A stretch of DNA of 40,730 bases from contig CALVBV010000004.1 in the NCBI GenBank assembly GCA_944325815.1, positions 1-40,730 on the forward strand. Direction: 5' to 3'. This document shows positions 15,611-25,737 of the stretch, piece by piece. The notes under the pieces were generated by a model. It was not told where the DNA came from, ran no database searches, and saw nothing but the letters and a program-made list of their open reading frames with translations. The DNA is from Candidatus Gastranaerophilales bacterium. Its GTDB lineage: Bacteria; Cyanobacteriota; Vampirovibrionia; Gastranaerophilales; Gastranaerophilaceae. Position 1 is the first letter of the stretch. Every line of letters starts with the position of its first letter. The translations under genes were made by a program, and so were the position numbers.

Positions 15611-16926
15611 AATATATATGGCATCCGTGCTCGCAGATGAAGGATTATGAAACACTGCCGCCTATTGTTATTGAAAAAGGCGAAGGGATTAATCTCTATG
15701 ATATAAACGGTAAGTGTTATAAAGATGTCATAAGTTCGTGGTGGTGCAACCTTCTCGGGCATTGCAATCCGCGGATTAATGAAGCCCTGAAAAAACAGGT
15801 TGATACGCTGGAACATGTTATTTTTGCAAACTTTTCCCATAAACCTGTTATAACTCTATGCCAAGAGCTTATGAAAGTTCTGCCGGAAGGGTTGTGCAAA
15901 TTTAATTTTGCCGACAACGGCTCTTCTGCAATCGAAATGTCTTTAAAGATGAGTTTTCAATACCACTACCAGACAGGAAATCCGCAGAAAAAACGCTTTA
16001 TGGCGCTTACTGACGCTTACCACGGCGAAACTCTCGGTGCGCTTGCAGTCGGCGGGGTTGATTTGTATTCCGAACTTTATAAACCGCTGCTTCTGGATGT
16101 AATAAGAATTGACGGCCCCGATTGTTTCCGGTGCCCTTATGGAAAATGCAGGGATAATTGTGATTGCGGATGTTTTGAAAAAGCAGAAGAAGCGTTTAAA
16201 AAACATGCAGACGAAACTGCTGCAATTATTGTTGAGCCGCTTCTGCAAGGTTCTGCCGGAATGAAGGTTTATCCGCCTCTTTATCTTAAAAAATTAAGAG
16301 AACTGTGCGACAAATACAATGTCCACCTGATTGCAGATGAGATTGCAACAGGTTACGGAAGAACAGGGAAAATGTTTGCTTTTGACCACGCAGGCGTAAG
16401 CCCGGATATTATGTGCCTTTCAAAGGGCTTAACCGGAGGGTACATGCCGACGGCAGTTGCAATTACCACACAGAAAATTTATGACGCTTTTTATGATGAT
16501 TATCTTAAAGGCAAAGCGTTTATGCACTCGCATACTTATGCGGGAAATCCGCTTGCCTGCTCTTGCGCGGTTGAAGTTTTGAAAATCTTAAAAGATGAAA
16601 ATATTATTGAAAAAGCAAATAAGCGTGCAGTTTATTTTAACCAAATAATTAAAGAGAAATTTCTTCCGCTTAAAAATGTCGGCGAGGTTCGCTCGATTGG
16701 ATTAATCAATGCAATAGAACTTGTAAAAAATAAGGAAACAAAAGAACCTCTGGATTCAACCAAAAGAACCGGATATCAGATTTATAAAAAGGCGCTTGAA
16801 AAGGGCGTGATACTCAGACCGCTCGGAGATGTAATCTATTTTAATCCGCCTTTGATTATTGAAGAGGAGGATATGGATTTCGTTACAGATATTGCGCTTG
16901 AATGTGTTAATTCAGTTTTGACTTAA
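15586..16926 (+). CDS. bioA: Adenosylmethionine-8-amino-7-oxononanoate aminotransferase
   Basis: 446 aa, class III PLP aminotransferase. IWHPCSQMKDY is the BioA-specific substrate-site signature at the N terminus; LIADEIATGYGRTG is the PLP Asp block and K280 in CLSKGLTGGYMP is the PLP lysine. A Cys cluster (CFRCPYGKCRDNCDCGCF) in the central region is unusual and may bind metal. GGAGGAATT places the ATG well. BioA supplies diaminopelargonate to the BioD encoded just upstream. Its stop overlaps the convergent disulfide-reductase gene by 20 bases. Confidence 0.94.
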   Translation: MDWQKEDLKYIWHPCSQMKDYETLPPIVIEKGEGINLYDINGKCYKDVISSWWCNLLGHCNPRINEALKKQVDTLEHVIFANFSHKPVITLCQELMKVLPEGLCKFNFADNGSSAIEMSLKMSFQYHYQTGNPQKKRFMALTDAYHGETLGALAVGGVDLYSELYKPLLLDVIRIDGPDCFRCPYGKCRDNCDCGCFEKAEEAFKKHADETAAIIVEPLLQGSAGMKVYPPLYLKKLRELCDKYNVHLIADEIATGYGRTGKMFAFDHAGVSPDIMCLSKGLTGGYMPTAVAITTQKIYDAFYDDYLKGKAFMHSHTYAGNPLACSCAVEVLKILKDENIIEKANKRAVYFNQIIKEKFLPLKNVGEVRSIGLINAIELVKNKETKEPLDSTKRTGYQIYKKALEKGVILRPLGDVIYFNPPLIIEEEDMDFVTDIALECVNSVLT

Positions 16927-18256
16927 GTATTCTTGCAGCGGAAATTAATATATCAATACTTGTTGAAAACGGCGGTGCGTATGTCAAATCTACATCCAGC
17001 AAATCCTCAACCGTCATCCCTCTTATAAGACCTACAGAAACTGTATTAACTTTTTTATCCGCATCGGTTGAGCCGATTGCCTGCGCGCTTAAAACTTTAT
17101 GCGAACGCCTGTCGGCGGTTAGTTTTAACGTTACATTCTGCACTTCAGGCATGTAGCCTGCTTTATCACGTTTGGTTATAACGACAGATACAGTATCAAA
17201 CCCGAGTTTTTGAGCCTCTTTTTCCGTTAAACCGGACATTGACATACTCAAACCGCGGTATCTTACAACCGCCGAGCCTAAAATCCCTTCAAAATCCTCA
17301 ACTCCTCCGCAGGCGTTGATTGCCGCAATCCTGCCTTCTTTGTTTGCGGTAGAACCCAGCGGTACCCACATCGGAGTGTTTGATATCATGTTAACTTTTT
17401 CTGCACAGTCTCCGCAGGCATAAATATCGGGAATATTCGTCTGCATTCTGCTGTTTACCTTAATAGCGCCTGTTACCCCGATTGTAATTCCTGCCTCTTG
17501 TGCGATATCAATTACCGGTCTTACACCGGCTGCGATTATCACCATATCCGTTTCAAAGCCGGATCCTTTTGCAGTCACAACGCCTCTTACCTCTTCTTTG
17601 CCAATAAATTCACTTACTGTATCATCATTAATTATCTTAACCAGATTATTGGAGTTTTCAAGAACATAGCTCTGGATAAGAGAAGAAATATCTTCATCAA
17701 AGACCGGAAGTATAAAAGGCGCACGCTCAACAAGAGTAACGTTTTTGTTGTTCTTTACAAAAGCTTCTACAAGCTCTAAACTTATATATCCGCCGCCTAT
17801 TATTGTAATATTCTGAGCGTTCATCATCCGCTCTCTGATTGCAATACCGTCTTCTACTCCTCTGAGAGTATAAATTCCCTTGATTTCTTTATTCCTGATA
17901 TCAGGAATTACAGGCTTGGAACCCGTTGCTATTATTAATTTATCATATTCTACAAACTGGCAGCTGTTATTTCTGATATTTCGTACAACGATTTTTTTAT
18001 CGGCTGGCAGAATTTTAGTAACCTGACTTTCTATATGCACATTTACACCGCTTTTTTCAAACTCTTCTACTGTTCTTACTATAAGTTTATGCCAGTCTTC
18101 AAAATCCCCTGCAATATAATATGGAAGCCCGCAGGCCGAGTATGAAACAAACTCTTCTTCTGTATATATGTGAACTTCTGCATCAGGCAGAAGCCTTTTT
18201 GATTTAGCAGCAGCCTTTGCGCCGGCTGCAACACCGCCGATTATTATAATTCTCAT
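16907..18256 (-). CDS. CoA-disulfide reductase/NADH oxidase-like flavoenzyme
   Basis: 449 aa. The N-terminal FAD-binding motif IIIGGVAAGAKAAAK is followed by the single redox Cys C42 in SYSACGLPYY, characteristic of CoA-disulfide reductase and NADH oxidase/peroxidase rather than two-Cys lipoamide-type enzymes. A NAD-binding GGGYISLELVEAF block, IYACGDCAE and a C-terminal dimerisation domain complete the family. Expected function: reduction of CoA disulfide or of oxygen species with NAD(P)H in the cytoplasm. There is no clear Shine-Dalgarno; a perfect inverted repeat stands 11 bases before the ATG. Downstream of rseP on the same strand, 47 bases away. Confidence 0.88.
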   Translation of the reverse strand: MRIIIIGGVAAGAKAAAKSKRLLPDAEVHIYTEEEFVSYSACGLPYYIAGDFEDWHKLIVRTVEEFEKSGVNVHIESQVTKILPADKKIVVRNIRNNSCQFVEYDKLIIATGSKPVIPDIRNKEIKGIYTLRGVEDGIAIRERMMNAQNITIIGGGYISLELVEAFVKNNKNVTLVERAPFILPVFDEDISSLIQSYVLENSNNLVKIINDDTVSEFIGKEEVRGVVTAKGSGFETDMVIIAAGVRPVIDIAQEAGITIGVTGAIKVNSRMQTNIPDIYACGDCAEKVNMISNTPMWVPLGSTANKEGRIAAINACGGVEDFEGILGSAVVRYRGLSMSMSGLTEKEAQKLGFDTVSVVITKRDKAGYMPEVQNVTLKLTADRRSHKVLSAQAIGSTDADKKVNTVSVGLIRGMTVEDLLDVDLTYAPPFSTSIDILISAARILKSKLN

Positions 18257-18266
18257 AATTGAATTA

Positions 18267-18282
18267 TTGATAATCTTATCAA
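18267..18282 (-). promoter_or_regulatory. Perfect inverted repeat before the disulfide reductase start
   Basis: TTGATAA-TC-TTATCAA, seven-base arms with a two-base centre, ends 11 bases upstream of the ATG. It resembles an FNR/CRP-type operator (TTGAT...ATCAA), but the centre is two bases longer than the FNR consensus. A dimeric repressor site covering the ribosome-binding region is plausible. Confidence 0.4.
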
Positions 18283-18303
18283 CGAAAACAATTAGACAGA
18301 CGA

Positions 18304-19665
18304 TTATTTTCTTATAAGAAGCGTAATATCGTTAAACAGTACAAATATCATCAGGATTATTAAAAGCGAGAAAAATACAGATGATATAATCTCGATAACT
18401 TTTTCATCAACCGGTCTTCCAATTATTTTTTCTATAATTAAAAATAATAAATGACCGCCGTCAAGCGCAGGAATCGGCAAAATGTTTAAAATAGCAAGGT
18501 TCATGGAAATCAATGCCGCAAGCAGGATTCCGGATGATATTCCATTTTTTTTGATCATATCACCGCCGATTTTTGTAATCGCAGCAACGCCGTGCATATC
18601 TTTTAGAGGGATATTGCCTGTGAATAATTGCCCGAGCGAATACATCATAAGGTAAGTATTATCCCACAAATATTTACAGCTTCCCTTAACTACAGACGGC
18701 ACGGTATTTGTCTTAATCATAGTCTGCTCATAAGCCATAAGCAGACCTATTTCCCCTTTCTCATCTGGATAAATAGGGTTAAGATTAATTGTTTTTCCGC
18801 CTCTTTCCACAACAATATTTATAGGATGAACGCCGTTTGATATGGCTTTTGCAACATCATACATTGAATATTTCCCGTCTGATGTGTAGACCTTTTTACC
18901 GTTAAGTTCCTGCTGAAGCGGTTTTATATTTTCATCAATTTTAATCCCTTCTTTTTTGAAGTATTTTGCACCTTTTGCAGCATACTTGTCCATTGTAATT
19001 ACATCGCTGTCAAGGTTTTCAGGGAGCCGTATTGCAATTCCCGCAGGAATTACCTCTTCTTTAGAGAGACCGGGGTTAAGTGCTTTTAGTTTTTCAAAAT
19101 TTTTATCTATAGTATCCTGAGTTATAACTCCGTTATTTTGTGCGCTGTTTTTTACTATAGTTTGGAAAGAATACACATTGTTAATATCACATCCATTAGC
19201 ACTCAAAATTCTATCACCTTTTTCAAGCCCTGATTGCCAAATACTGGCCTCTTTTGGCGCGCTTATTTCTGCCGCATAAATCTTGTAGTTTCCGGAAGGC
19301 AGTTTGTGTGTCCACACTGCAACAAGCATAACAAGGGCAATTGCGCATAATACGTTTGCTATAACACCCGCTGTTACAACAACAGCTCTCTGCCATACAG
19401 GTTTGTTAATAAATCTCTCTTCTGAATCCTGAGGCAAATCGCAATCCTTCTCATCATCAGGAAAAGAAACATACCCGCCAAGCAAAAACGCGTGTACAAG
19501 AACTTCCACATCACCGACTTTAGTCTTGTACAAAGTAGGGCCGATTGGAAGGCCAAAACCGAATTTTTCGACTTTTATGCCGAAAGCCCTTGCTGAGAGG
19601 AAATGTCCTGCTTCGTGTACTAAAATAAGTATACTTAATAAAATAATCATGATTATTATGGACAT
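18304..19665 (-). CDS. rseP: RseP-type site-2 membrane metalloprotease with PDZ domain
   Basis: 453 aa. The zinc site H17-EAG-H21 lies in the first transmembrane helix (LILVHEAGHF), and the second signature NILPIPALDGGHLL with its Asp is near residue 400. A PDZ-like domain lies between (SGLEKGDRILSANG), with a long extra segment around residues 180-270. The family cleaves anti-sigma factors and leftover signal peptides within the membrane. The ATG follows GGGAGG. In many bacteria rseP neighbours dxr, uppS and bamA; here it is divergent from coaD instead. Confidence 0.92.
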   Translation of the reverse strand: MSIIIMIILLSILILVHEAGHFLSARAFGIKVEKFGFGLPIGPTLYKTKVGDVEVLVHAFLLGGYVSFPDDEKDCDLPQDSEERFINKPVWQRAVVVTAGVIANVLCAIALVMLVAVWTHKLPSGNYKIYAAEISAPKEASIWQSGLEKGDRILSANGCDINNVYSFQTIVKNSAQNNGVITQDTIDKNFEKLKALNPGLSKEEVIPAGIAIRLPENLDSDVITMDKYAAKGAKYFKKEGIKIDENIKPLQQELNGKKVYTSDGKYSMYDVAKAISNGVHPINIVVERGGKTINLNPIYPDEKGEIGLLMAYEQTMIKTNTVPSVVKGSCKYLWDNTYLMMYSLGQLFTGNIPLKDMHGVAAITKIGGDMIKKNGISSGILLAALISMNLAILNILPIPALDGGHLLFLIIEKIIGRPVDEKVIEIISSVFFSLLIILMIFVLFNDITLLIRK

Positions 19666-19711
19666 AAAACCTCCCTTGTTTTTACTAATTCTAACATAAA
19701 ATAAATGCTTA

Positions 19712-19720
19712 TGATATAAT
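19712..19720 (+). promoter_or_regulatory. Extended -10 promoter for coaD
   Basis: TGA-TATAAT is an extended -10. It gives a leader of about 20 bases containing AGGTGA before the coaD ATG. No good -35 is visible, as expected for extended -10 promoters. Confidence 0.5.
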
Positions 19721-19746
19721 TAACTCAAGAAAACAGGTGAAAAGAC

Positions 19747-20223
19747 ATGACTATTGCAATCTATCCGGGCAGTTTTGACCCGATTACAAACGGACATATT
19801 GATATTCTGAAAAGCGGGGCTGAAATCTTTGATAAAGTTATAATCGCAGTCTCTTATAACATTAATAAACAAGGCTTTCTGCCGGTTGATATTCGCGTGA
19901 AACTTATTGAAGAAGCTGTTAAAAATATTCCTAACGTAGAAGTAGATAAGTTTGAAGGACTGACTGTAGAATACGCAAAAAAACGCGGCGCTTCTGTTCT
20001 TTTGAGAGGATTAAGAACCTCCTTTGACTTTGAATATGAACTCCAGCTTTCGCAGACCAACCACTCGCTTTATAATGATATAAAAACCGTATTTTTGATT
20101 ACAAAACCCGAGTACAACTTTATTTCATCATCCTGTGTACGCGAAATCCTTGTGAATAAAGGCGATATATCAAATTTTGTACCGCAGGCTGTTGCAGAAT
20201 ATCTTAATGGTGGTACTTTTTAA
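19747..20223 (+). CDS. coaD: Phosphopantetheine adenylyltransferase
   Basis: 158 aa, standard length. YPGSFDPITNGHIDIL contains the nucleotidyltransferase TxGH motif, and FISSSCVREI the ISSxxxR motif that binds ATP. RGLRTSFDFEYELQ is the conserved CoaD block. It catalyses the penultimate step of CoA synthesis: 4'-phosphopantetheine plus ATP to dephospho-CoA. The 3' end overlaps that of the hybrid cheA gene by 20 bases. Confidence 0.97.
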   Translation: MTIAIYPGSFDPITNGHIDILKSGAEIFDKVIIAVSYNINKQGFLPVDIRVKLIEEAVKNIPNVEVDKFEGLTVEYAKKRGASVLLRGLRTSFDFEYELQLSQTNHSLYNDIKTVFLITKPEYNFISSSCVREILVNKGDISNFVPQAVAEYLNGGTF

Positions 20224-23134
20224 GAACTTTTTCAATTTGTTTTGAAAAATCAACCTGATTAAAGTTGTCCTTTGAAACATAACATTCTATATCCATCCGT
20301 TTCAGCTTTTTAAGTGCAGTTTTTTCCGGCAGCGAGCTGATAACTATAATCGGAATATCTGCGTACATTTCGTCATTTTTCAAAAGTTCTATAAACTCAT
20401 AACCGTCTATTTTCGGCATTGTTAAATCGGTTATTATCAAATCATAATGCGTAAGTTTTAGTTTGACCAAAGCCTCCTGCGCATCCAGAACCGTGTCTAC
20501 CATATACCCTATATTAAGCAGAATATTTTTAATCATTGTTCTGGTCGTAACGGAATCATCTACTATAAGTATGCGTTTGTAAGAAAGCACATCCGCAGGA
20601 AGAAGTTTGGAGTTGGAAGCAATGGCTTTGTTAAAGTCATAATGCATTATATCCTGCATGTTAAGAATTAAGCACAGCTCGCCCGATGCAAGGTTAGTAA
20701 TTCCCGAAATATTTTTAACCTTATAAAGAGGCGGTGATAATTTTTTCTGCAGAATATCCTGATCGCCAAGAAGTTTATCCACAACAAGCCCGATAGTCTT
20801 TTCATCCGCTTCCAGAATCAGGATGGTCTCCTTGTCTCCTCTGGGAACCGGGTCGAGCTTCAATATATCCGACAGATAATAAAGAGGAATAATATTGCCG
20901 TCATATACAATTGAACGGGTGCCGTTGCTGGTATTAATTTCATCCTGTCTTTTTAGGATAAATGTCGTGATAACCTGAATCGGAATCGCAAAGATTTGCT
21001 CGGATATTTTAACAAGGAACACTCTTAATGTTGTAAGTGTTACAGGGATTTCAATATGTACGCAGCTTCCCTTGCCAAACTCAGAGATTACTTTTACTTT
21101 TCCGTTAAGCTGGGAGATTTTTGTTTTGACTACATCAAGCCCTATACCTCTGCCGGAGATACTGGTTATAGAATCTCCTGTCGTGAATCCGGGCCAGAAA
21201 ATGATATTCATTATGGCCTCATCAGTCATTGATTCTATATCTTCCTGAGTCAAAAATCCGCGGGATACCGCACGGTCTTTGATTTTTTCAAGATTAAATC
21301 CCTGACCGTCATCAACTACGTCTATTATAACTTTATTATCATCCTGTTTTGCTGATAATAAAATCTTTCCGACAGGATTCTTGCCGTTTGCAATACGCTC
21401 TTCTTTGGTTTCTATTCCGTGATCAATTGCGTTTCTTAATATGTGAATCAGAGGGGTTTTTATCTCTTCTATAATCTTCTTATCAGCGCAGGTATCTTTG
21501 CCTTCTATTTCAAAATCAATATCCTTGCCCTTTTCATTAGCAATATCCCGAACCATTCTTGAAAAAGAATTAAATACCGTAGATATCGGAAGTACACGGA
21601 TATTCTTAACCATTGATTCCATCTCGTCAATTATCAGGCGCATCTTCATATCATCCTCTTTGGATGCACGGTACAAAGAGTTTAAGTCATATATGGTTCT
21701 TGAAACATTCTGCGTGATGTCTGAAAGAAGCGAGAATACCTGTTTTACAAAAACTCCGGTATACTGGTCGGTACTGCCTGACTGCAGATATTTGCGGTTA
21801 TAATATCTTAAATAATTGGAAGTCTTTAGTAAATCCTTCTGGCAGTTTTCGTTTGCATTCTTTATGGAATCTATTTTCTCAAGGTTTTTCTCTGTCTTAA
21901 TCTTTGTAATAATAAGTTCGCCCAGCTGATTAACAAGCAAATCGAGCTTTTGCGCATTAACATGCAGAGTTTTTATCTCTGTTGATGAGGACGATTTATT
22001 TCCGCTAGATGTCTGTGTGGAAATATTTTTTATTTCGCTTACATCGTTTTCTTTTTTGTAATTAAGCTCAAGAAGCTGTTTCATAATCTCCAGCTGTTGA
22101 AGAATAAGATCGCTGTCTATACTTTCATTCGGCAGAGCGCAGTATTCCACGCCGCTTTTTAATGTCAGCATCATCTGTTCTTCCAGCTGGACGGAATTTT
22201 CTGTTATAAAATCAAGTATTTCAAGAATAATGTTTAATATCTCAAGGATATTAGTATCATCAATATTGGATTTTAACTTTAGGATATCTTCCTTTATCTC
22301 TTTAGAATAAACACAGCTTCCCTGAAGCATTGTAATTTTTTCTGCTACGTCAAAAAATGTTGTACCGCTCTCCTCTGTTTCAATACAGGAGGTCGTAAAT
22401 TTTGCCGCGGCAGAACTCAATTCATTTCTAAGCTCTAAGATTTCACTTATTGTGAAAGTATTTGTTGCATTCATGACAACTTCAAGCTTAGTAAGAATAT
22501 TTTCCAAAGAACTTTTTACTTCGTAGAGGTTTGAGTCTTTTAAATGGTCATATATATTTTGGACTTCTTCTTTTAATATAACAATTTCCTGTGACTCTTC
22601 TTCCGGTACAATGCTGTCAATTATTTCAAAACAATTATTGAAAGCCCTGTTAATCTCTTCTTGTTTTTCGGCGATTCCGGGTGTAATTTCCTGCGATGCA
22701 ATTGAGACAATACTTTCGGAGTCCTGAGCCTCTTTTATTTCGACTTCTAAAATATACTCCAGATTGGAAATGGTTGCGGAGTATTCATCATCTATGATTT
22801 CACGTTCATTTTTTATTGACTCCTGCAAATATCTGGATACAGCCTCCAAAGTTTTGGACATCATTGTTATAACATTCTGATCAAGAGAAAACTTATCATT
22901 ATTTACAGCATCAAAAATATCTTCCATTTTGTGAAGAATGTTTTGAATATTATTAAACCCGACCATCCGCACGGCACCCTTGAGGCTGTGTAAATCACGA
23001 TATACAGAGCCTATCAGATCCTTATCAGTGTGATTATTTTCCAAGGCAAAAAGATTACTGAAAATTCTTTCAATAATCTCTTCGGATTCTACCTGAAAAA
23101 TCGCCATTACTTCCTGATTATTGTCATTCTCCAA
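20204..23134 (-). CDS. cheA: Hybrid chemotaxis kinase CheA with C-terminal receiver
   Basis: 976 aa. The N-terminal Hpt domain has H49 in DLHSLKGAVRMVGF. A long, poorly conserved, mostly helical segment (about 130-390) follows, then the P3 dimerisation region, the HATPase core with ILRNAIDHGIE (about 565) and DDGQGFNLEKI, a CheW-like P5 domain, and a receiver (about 847-976) with D903 in IITDLTMPKIDG. CheA-receiver hybrids occur in cyanobacterial and myxobacterial pilus and other alternative chemosensory systems. TTG 23134 is the longest start; ATG 23107 (codon 10) with AGGA four bases ahead is an equally good alternative. It lies 18 bases after the methyl-accepting protein gene, as one operon. 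No CheR, CheB or stand-alone CheY is in the window. Confidence 0.9.
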   Translation of the reverse strand: MENDNNQEVMAIFQVESEEIIERIFSNLFALENNHTDKDLIGSVYRDLHSLKGAVRMVGFNNIQNILHKMEDIFDAVNNDKFSLDQNVITMMSKTLEAVSRYLQESIKNEREIIDDEYSATISNLEYILEVEIKEAQDSESIVSIASQEITPGIAEKQEEINRAFNNCFEIIDSIVPEEESQEIVILKEEVQNIYDHLKDSNLYEVKSSLENILTKLEVVMNATNTFTISEILELRNELSSAAAKFTTSCIETEESGTTFFDVAEKITMLQGSCVYSKEIKEDILKLKSNIDDTNILEILNIILEILDFITENSVQLEEQMMLTLKSGVEYCALPNESIDSDLILQQLEIMKQLLELNYKKENDVSEIKNISTQTSSGNKSSSSTEIKTLHVNAQKLDLLVNQLGELIITKIKTEKNLEKIDSIKNANENCQKDLLKTSNYLRYYNRKYLQSGSTDQYTGVFVKQVFSLLSDITQNVSRTIYDLNSLYRASKEDDMKMRLIIDEMESMVKNIRVLPISTVFNSFSRMVRDIANEKGKDIDFEIEGKDTCADKKIIEEIKTPLIHILRNAIDHGIETKEERIANGKNPVGKILLSAKQDDNKVIIDVVDDGQGFNLEKIKDRAVSRGFLTQEDIESMTDEAIMNIIFWPGFTTGDSITSISGRGIGLDVVKTKISQLNGKVKVISEFGKGSCVHIEIPVTLTTLRVFLVKISEQIFAIPIQVITTFILKRQDEINTSNGTRSIVYDGNIIPLYYLSDILKLDPVPRGDKETILILEADEKTIGLVVDKLLGDQDILQKKLSPPLYKVKNISGITNLASGELCLILNMQDIMHYDFNKAIASNSKLLPADVLSYKRILIVDDSVTTRTMIKNILLNIGYMVDTVLDAQEALVKLKLTHYDLIITDLTMPKIDGYEFIELLKNDEMYADIPIIVISSLPEKTALKKLKRMDIECYVSKDNFNQVDFSKQIEKVLKKYHH

Positions 23135-23152
23135 GGTTCTCTGCGTCCTTTA

Positions 23153-24199
23153 TTAGTTTTCTACTGCCGAATTTTTAATCTCTGCTGACAATTCGCCGAG
23201 TCGTGATATTTTATCTTCGTTAATTCCGATTGTTTGAACAAGATTCTCTGCAATACGGGTATTTTCTTCATCAATGCTGTTTAAGCGTTCAATGATGTCG
23301 TTTTGTTTCTTGGCGTTTTGATTTAATATATCCAAAGACTCCAGAATTTCTTTTATAAGATTCAAAAGTATTTCGGAATTTGACGAAACATTATTAATAT
23401 CTTTTACAACGGATTCAATCTCTTTAGAGCCTTCTTCTGTAGCCATAACAGTGGAGTTTGTCGTGTACTGTATATTGCTTGTAAGCGATGTAATCTTTGT
23501 AATAGCCTGTTTAGATTCATCTGCAAGTTTTCTGATTTCTCCGGCAACAACCGCGAACCCTTTTCCGTGTTCTCCTGCTCTTGCAGCCTCAACAGCAGCA
23601 TTCAGGGCAAGCATATTGGTCTGTTCCGCAATATCATCAACAACATTAATAGTGTTGCCGATTTGCTGGGAGTGTTCTGAAAGCTCAAGTATAAGTTCTG
23701 CTATCATTTGAATCTTTTGTCTTAAAACAAGCATTTTCCCTGCGTTAGAAGAAATCGCTTCGTGTTCTTTTTCTGAGAAGTTTATTGATTGAGTTACCTG
23801 CTTTTCAGTATTTTTAGAAGTTGTTACAGCTTCTTCCGAAAGCGCTTTCAATTTTTCTACGAGAGTGGAAATATTTTTTGTATTGGAAGTCAAATGTTCA
23901 AAAACTCTTTTCTGGGTTTCTATAGAATTAAGAATTTCGTCGCTCGTTTGGGCGAGTGAATCCGACTGGGAAGTCATGGATTTCTTAATAGTTCTTAATA
24001 TCCACTGTTTTGTTATAAGATGTACTGCAACATTGATTACGGCTATTATTGCCAAAAACACAATCGCATCATAAGGCGGAAGCTGTTTCAGCCTTGCAAA
24101 AAACATAAACAATATGCAGGTTATTATAAGCATTACTATATCTATTGAACATTTTAAATTAAATTTTTGTTTCAATCCTAAATTCCAATCATTAAGCAC
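23153..24199 (-). CDS. Methyl-accepting chemotaxis protein with minimal sensing region
   Basis: 348 aa. Two transmembrane helices (about 19-37 and 45-65) are separated by only about seven residues, so there is no periplasmic ligand domain. The cytoplasmic coiled coil carries the conserved hairpin tip [38 protein letters not shown], here at about residues 190-225, which docks CheA and CheW. It probably senses a membrane or cytoplasmic state, or a partner protein. The GTG start at 24199 is supported by AGGAG four bases away. Upstream of and co-transcribed with hybrid cheA; divergent from the diguanylate cyclase gene. Confidence 0.9.
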   Translation of the reverse strand: MLNDWNLGLKQKFNLKCSIDIVMLIITCILFMFFARLKQLPPYDAIVFLAIIAVINVAVHLITKQWILRTIKKSMTSQSDSLAQTSDEILNSIETQKRVFEHLTSNTKNISTLVEKLKALSEEAVTTSKNTEKQVTQSINFSEKEHEAISSNAGKMLVLRQKIQMIAELILELSEHSQQIGNTINVVDDIAEQTNMLALNAAVEAARAGEHGKGFAVVAGEIRKLADESKQAITKITSLTSNIQYTTNSTVMATEEGSKEIESVVKDINNVSSNSEILLNLIKEILESLDILNQNAKKQNDIIERLNSIDEENTRIAENLVQTIGINEDKISRLGELSAEIKNSAVEN

Positions 24200-24282
24200 T
24201 TCTTCTCTCCTATAGTTTTTTTAAAGTATTTATTATATAATCATTTTATAATAAAATTAACAAAATTGGAATATATAAATAT

Positions 24283-25737
24283 ATGGCAAAGATTTTATTA
24301 GTAGAGGACAGCGATACCCAGCTGAAGTTTTTAAAAGAAGGGCTTATCCAGAAAGGTTTTGAGGTAGAGACTGCAACAAACGGCGCAGAAGGGTATAAAA
24401 AGATTTTTGAATATGTGCCGGATTTGGTTGTATCGGATATTCTAATGCCTGTAATCGACGGGTATCAGCTTTGCAGAATGATTAAAAATGTCGATGAGAC
24501 AAAAAAAATTCCGGTCATTCTGCTCACTGTTCTTGATAAAAAAATAGACAGCTTCTGGGGTAAAAAAGCGGGTGCACAGTTATTTTTGTCTAAATCCATT
24601 GATATTAATGAGCTTGCAAGAAATATTAACGCAACGCTCAGAAGATATCCGCTTACGGAGGAGTATAAAGCCTCAATTTCCGTTAACACAAATAAAGACA
24701 ATTCCGCACAAAGCAGGCTTAACACAATTCTAAACGACCTGCTTCTTAAATCCGTATTTGCTAACGAATTTAGAAACCTCAGTGACTTTATGAATTACGA
24801 AAGAATTTTGGTGGAAAAACTCTTTTCTCTTCTGAGTTCTTTTGTAGAATACCATGTTGCGGGAATTTTCTTTGCATCGCCGGATGATTTTGCAGAGAAT
24901 ATTTTGTATATAGACACGCTTGGCAGAAATCTGCCTAAAAGCGTTCTTTCAGATATAGAATACGACTTTTTCCGTAAAATGGAAGAATACAGAACTTTCA
25001 AAAATACAAAATTTGAAGTAGTAAGAATGCTTTTGGGAAATGAGCTTGATTATAAATTTACGGATTTAACGTCCAAAATCATTATCCCTCTGATTTTTGA
25101 TAAGAAGCTTATCGGCGGAATCTGCTTCTATACCCGTCAGGATATGGATTATGCTTCATTCAGATATTTTGATATTATGATAAGCGAACTTCTCGCTATA
25201 TTTAAGATGAAATATCAGTATACGGAAAAAGAATTTATGTCCGTTCTTGACGGACTGACAGGGCTTTATAACAGACGTCAGTTTGAAATCAGCTTAGAGC
25301 AGGAACATAACCGTACAAAAAGACATCCTTCCGATTTCAGCCTTGCAATCCTTGATATTGATTTCTTTAAAAAAGTCAATGATACGCACGGTCATCAATA
25401 CGGGGATTATGTGCTGAAAACGGTTGCGGACTTGATGAAATCTGCATTCAGAAAAACAGACCTGCTGTACAGATACGGCGGCGAGGAACTTGTTATGATT
25501 ATGCCGGAAACCAACATTGAAGGGGCAGTTATCCCTGTTCAGCGCCTGAGGAGGATGGTTGAAGAATATGATTTTAATTACAACGGAGTAAAGGCCAAAG
25601 TTACGGTAAGTATAGGGCTTACAATGAATTATCAGGAATTTAATACTCCGGCTGATATTCTGAAATCGGCAGATGAAGCTTTATATAAGGCAAAAGAGAG
25701 CGGAAGGAACAGGGTAGTATTGTATGAACAGCAATAA
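24283..25737 (+). CDS. PleD-like diguanylate cyclase: receiver, linker and GGDEF
   Basis: 484 aa. The receiver domain (1-120) has phosphoacceptor D52 in VVSDILMPVIDG. The middle about 180-310 looks GAF-like (IIPLIFDKKLIGGICFY). The GGDEF domain has the active-site GGEEL at 399-403 and an intact inhibitory I-site RKTD at 390-393, exactly five residues before it. It should make c-di-GMP under phosphorylation control with product feedback. Placed divergently from hybrid cheA, it is a natural phosphotransfer target. A -10 TATAAT at 24247-24252 gives a short leader; the ribosome site (GGA, 12 bases away) is weak. Confidence 0.92.
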   Translation: MAKILLVEDSDTQLKFLKEGLIQKGFEVETATNGAEGYKKIFEYVPDLVVSDILMPVIDGYQLCRMIKNVDETKKIPVILLTVLDKKIDSFWGKKAGAQLFLSKSIDINELARNINATLRRYPLTEEYKASISVNTNKDNSAQSRLNTILNDLLLKSVFANEFRNLSDFMNYERILVEKLFSLLSSFVEYHVAGIFFASPDDFAENILYIDTLGRNLPKSVLSDIEYDFFRKMEEYRTFKNTKFEVVRMLLGNELDYKFTDLTSKIIIPLIFDKKLIGGICFYTRQDMDYASFRYFDIMISELLAIFKMKYQYTEKEFMSVLDGLTGLYNRRQFEISLEQEHNRTKRHPSDFSLAILDIDFFKKVNDTHGHQYGDYVLKTVADLMKSAFRKTDLLYRYGGEELVMIMPETNIEGAVIPVQRLRRMVEEYDFNYNGVKAKVTVSIGLTMNYQEFNTPADILKSADEALYKAKESGRNRVVLYEQQ

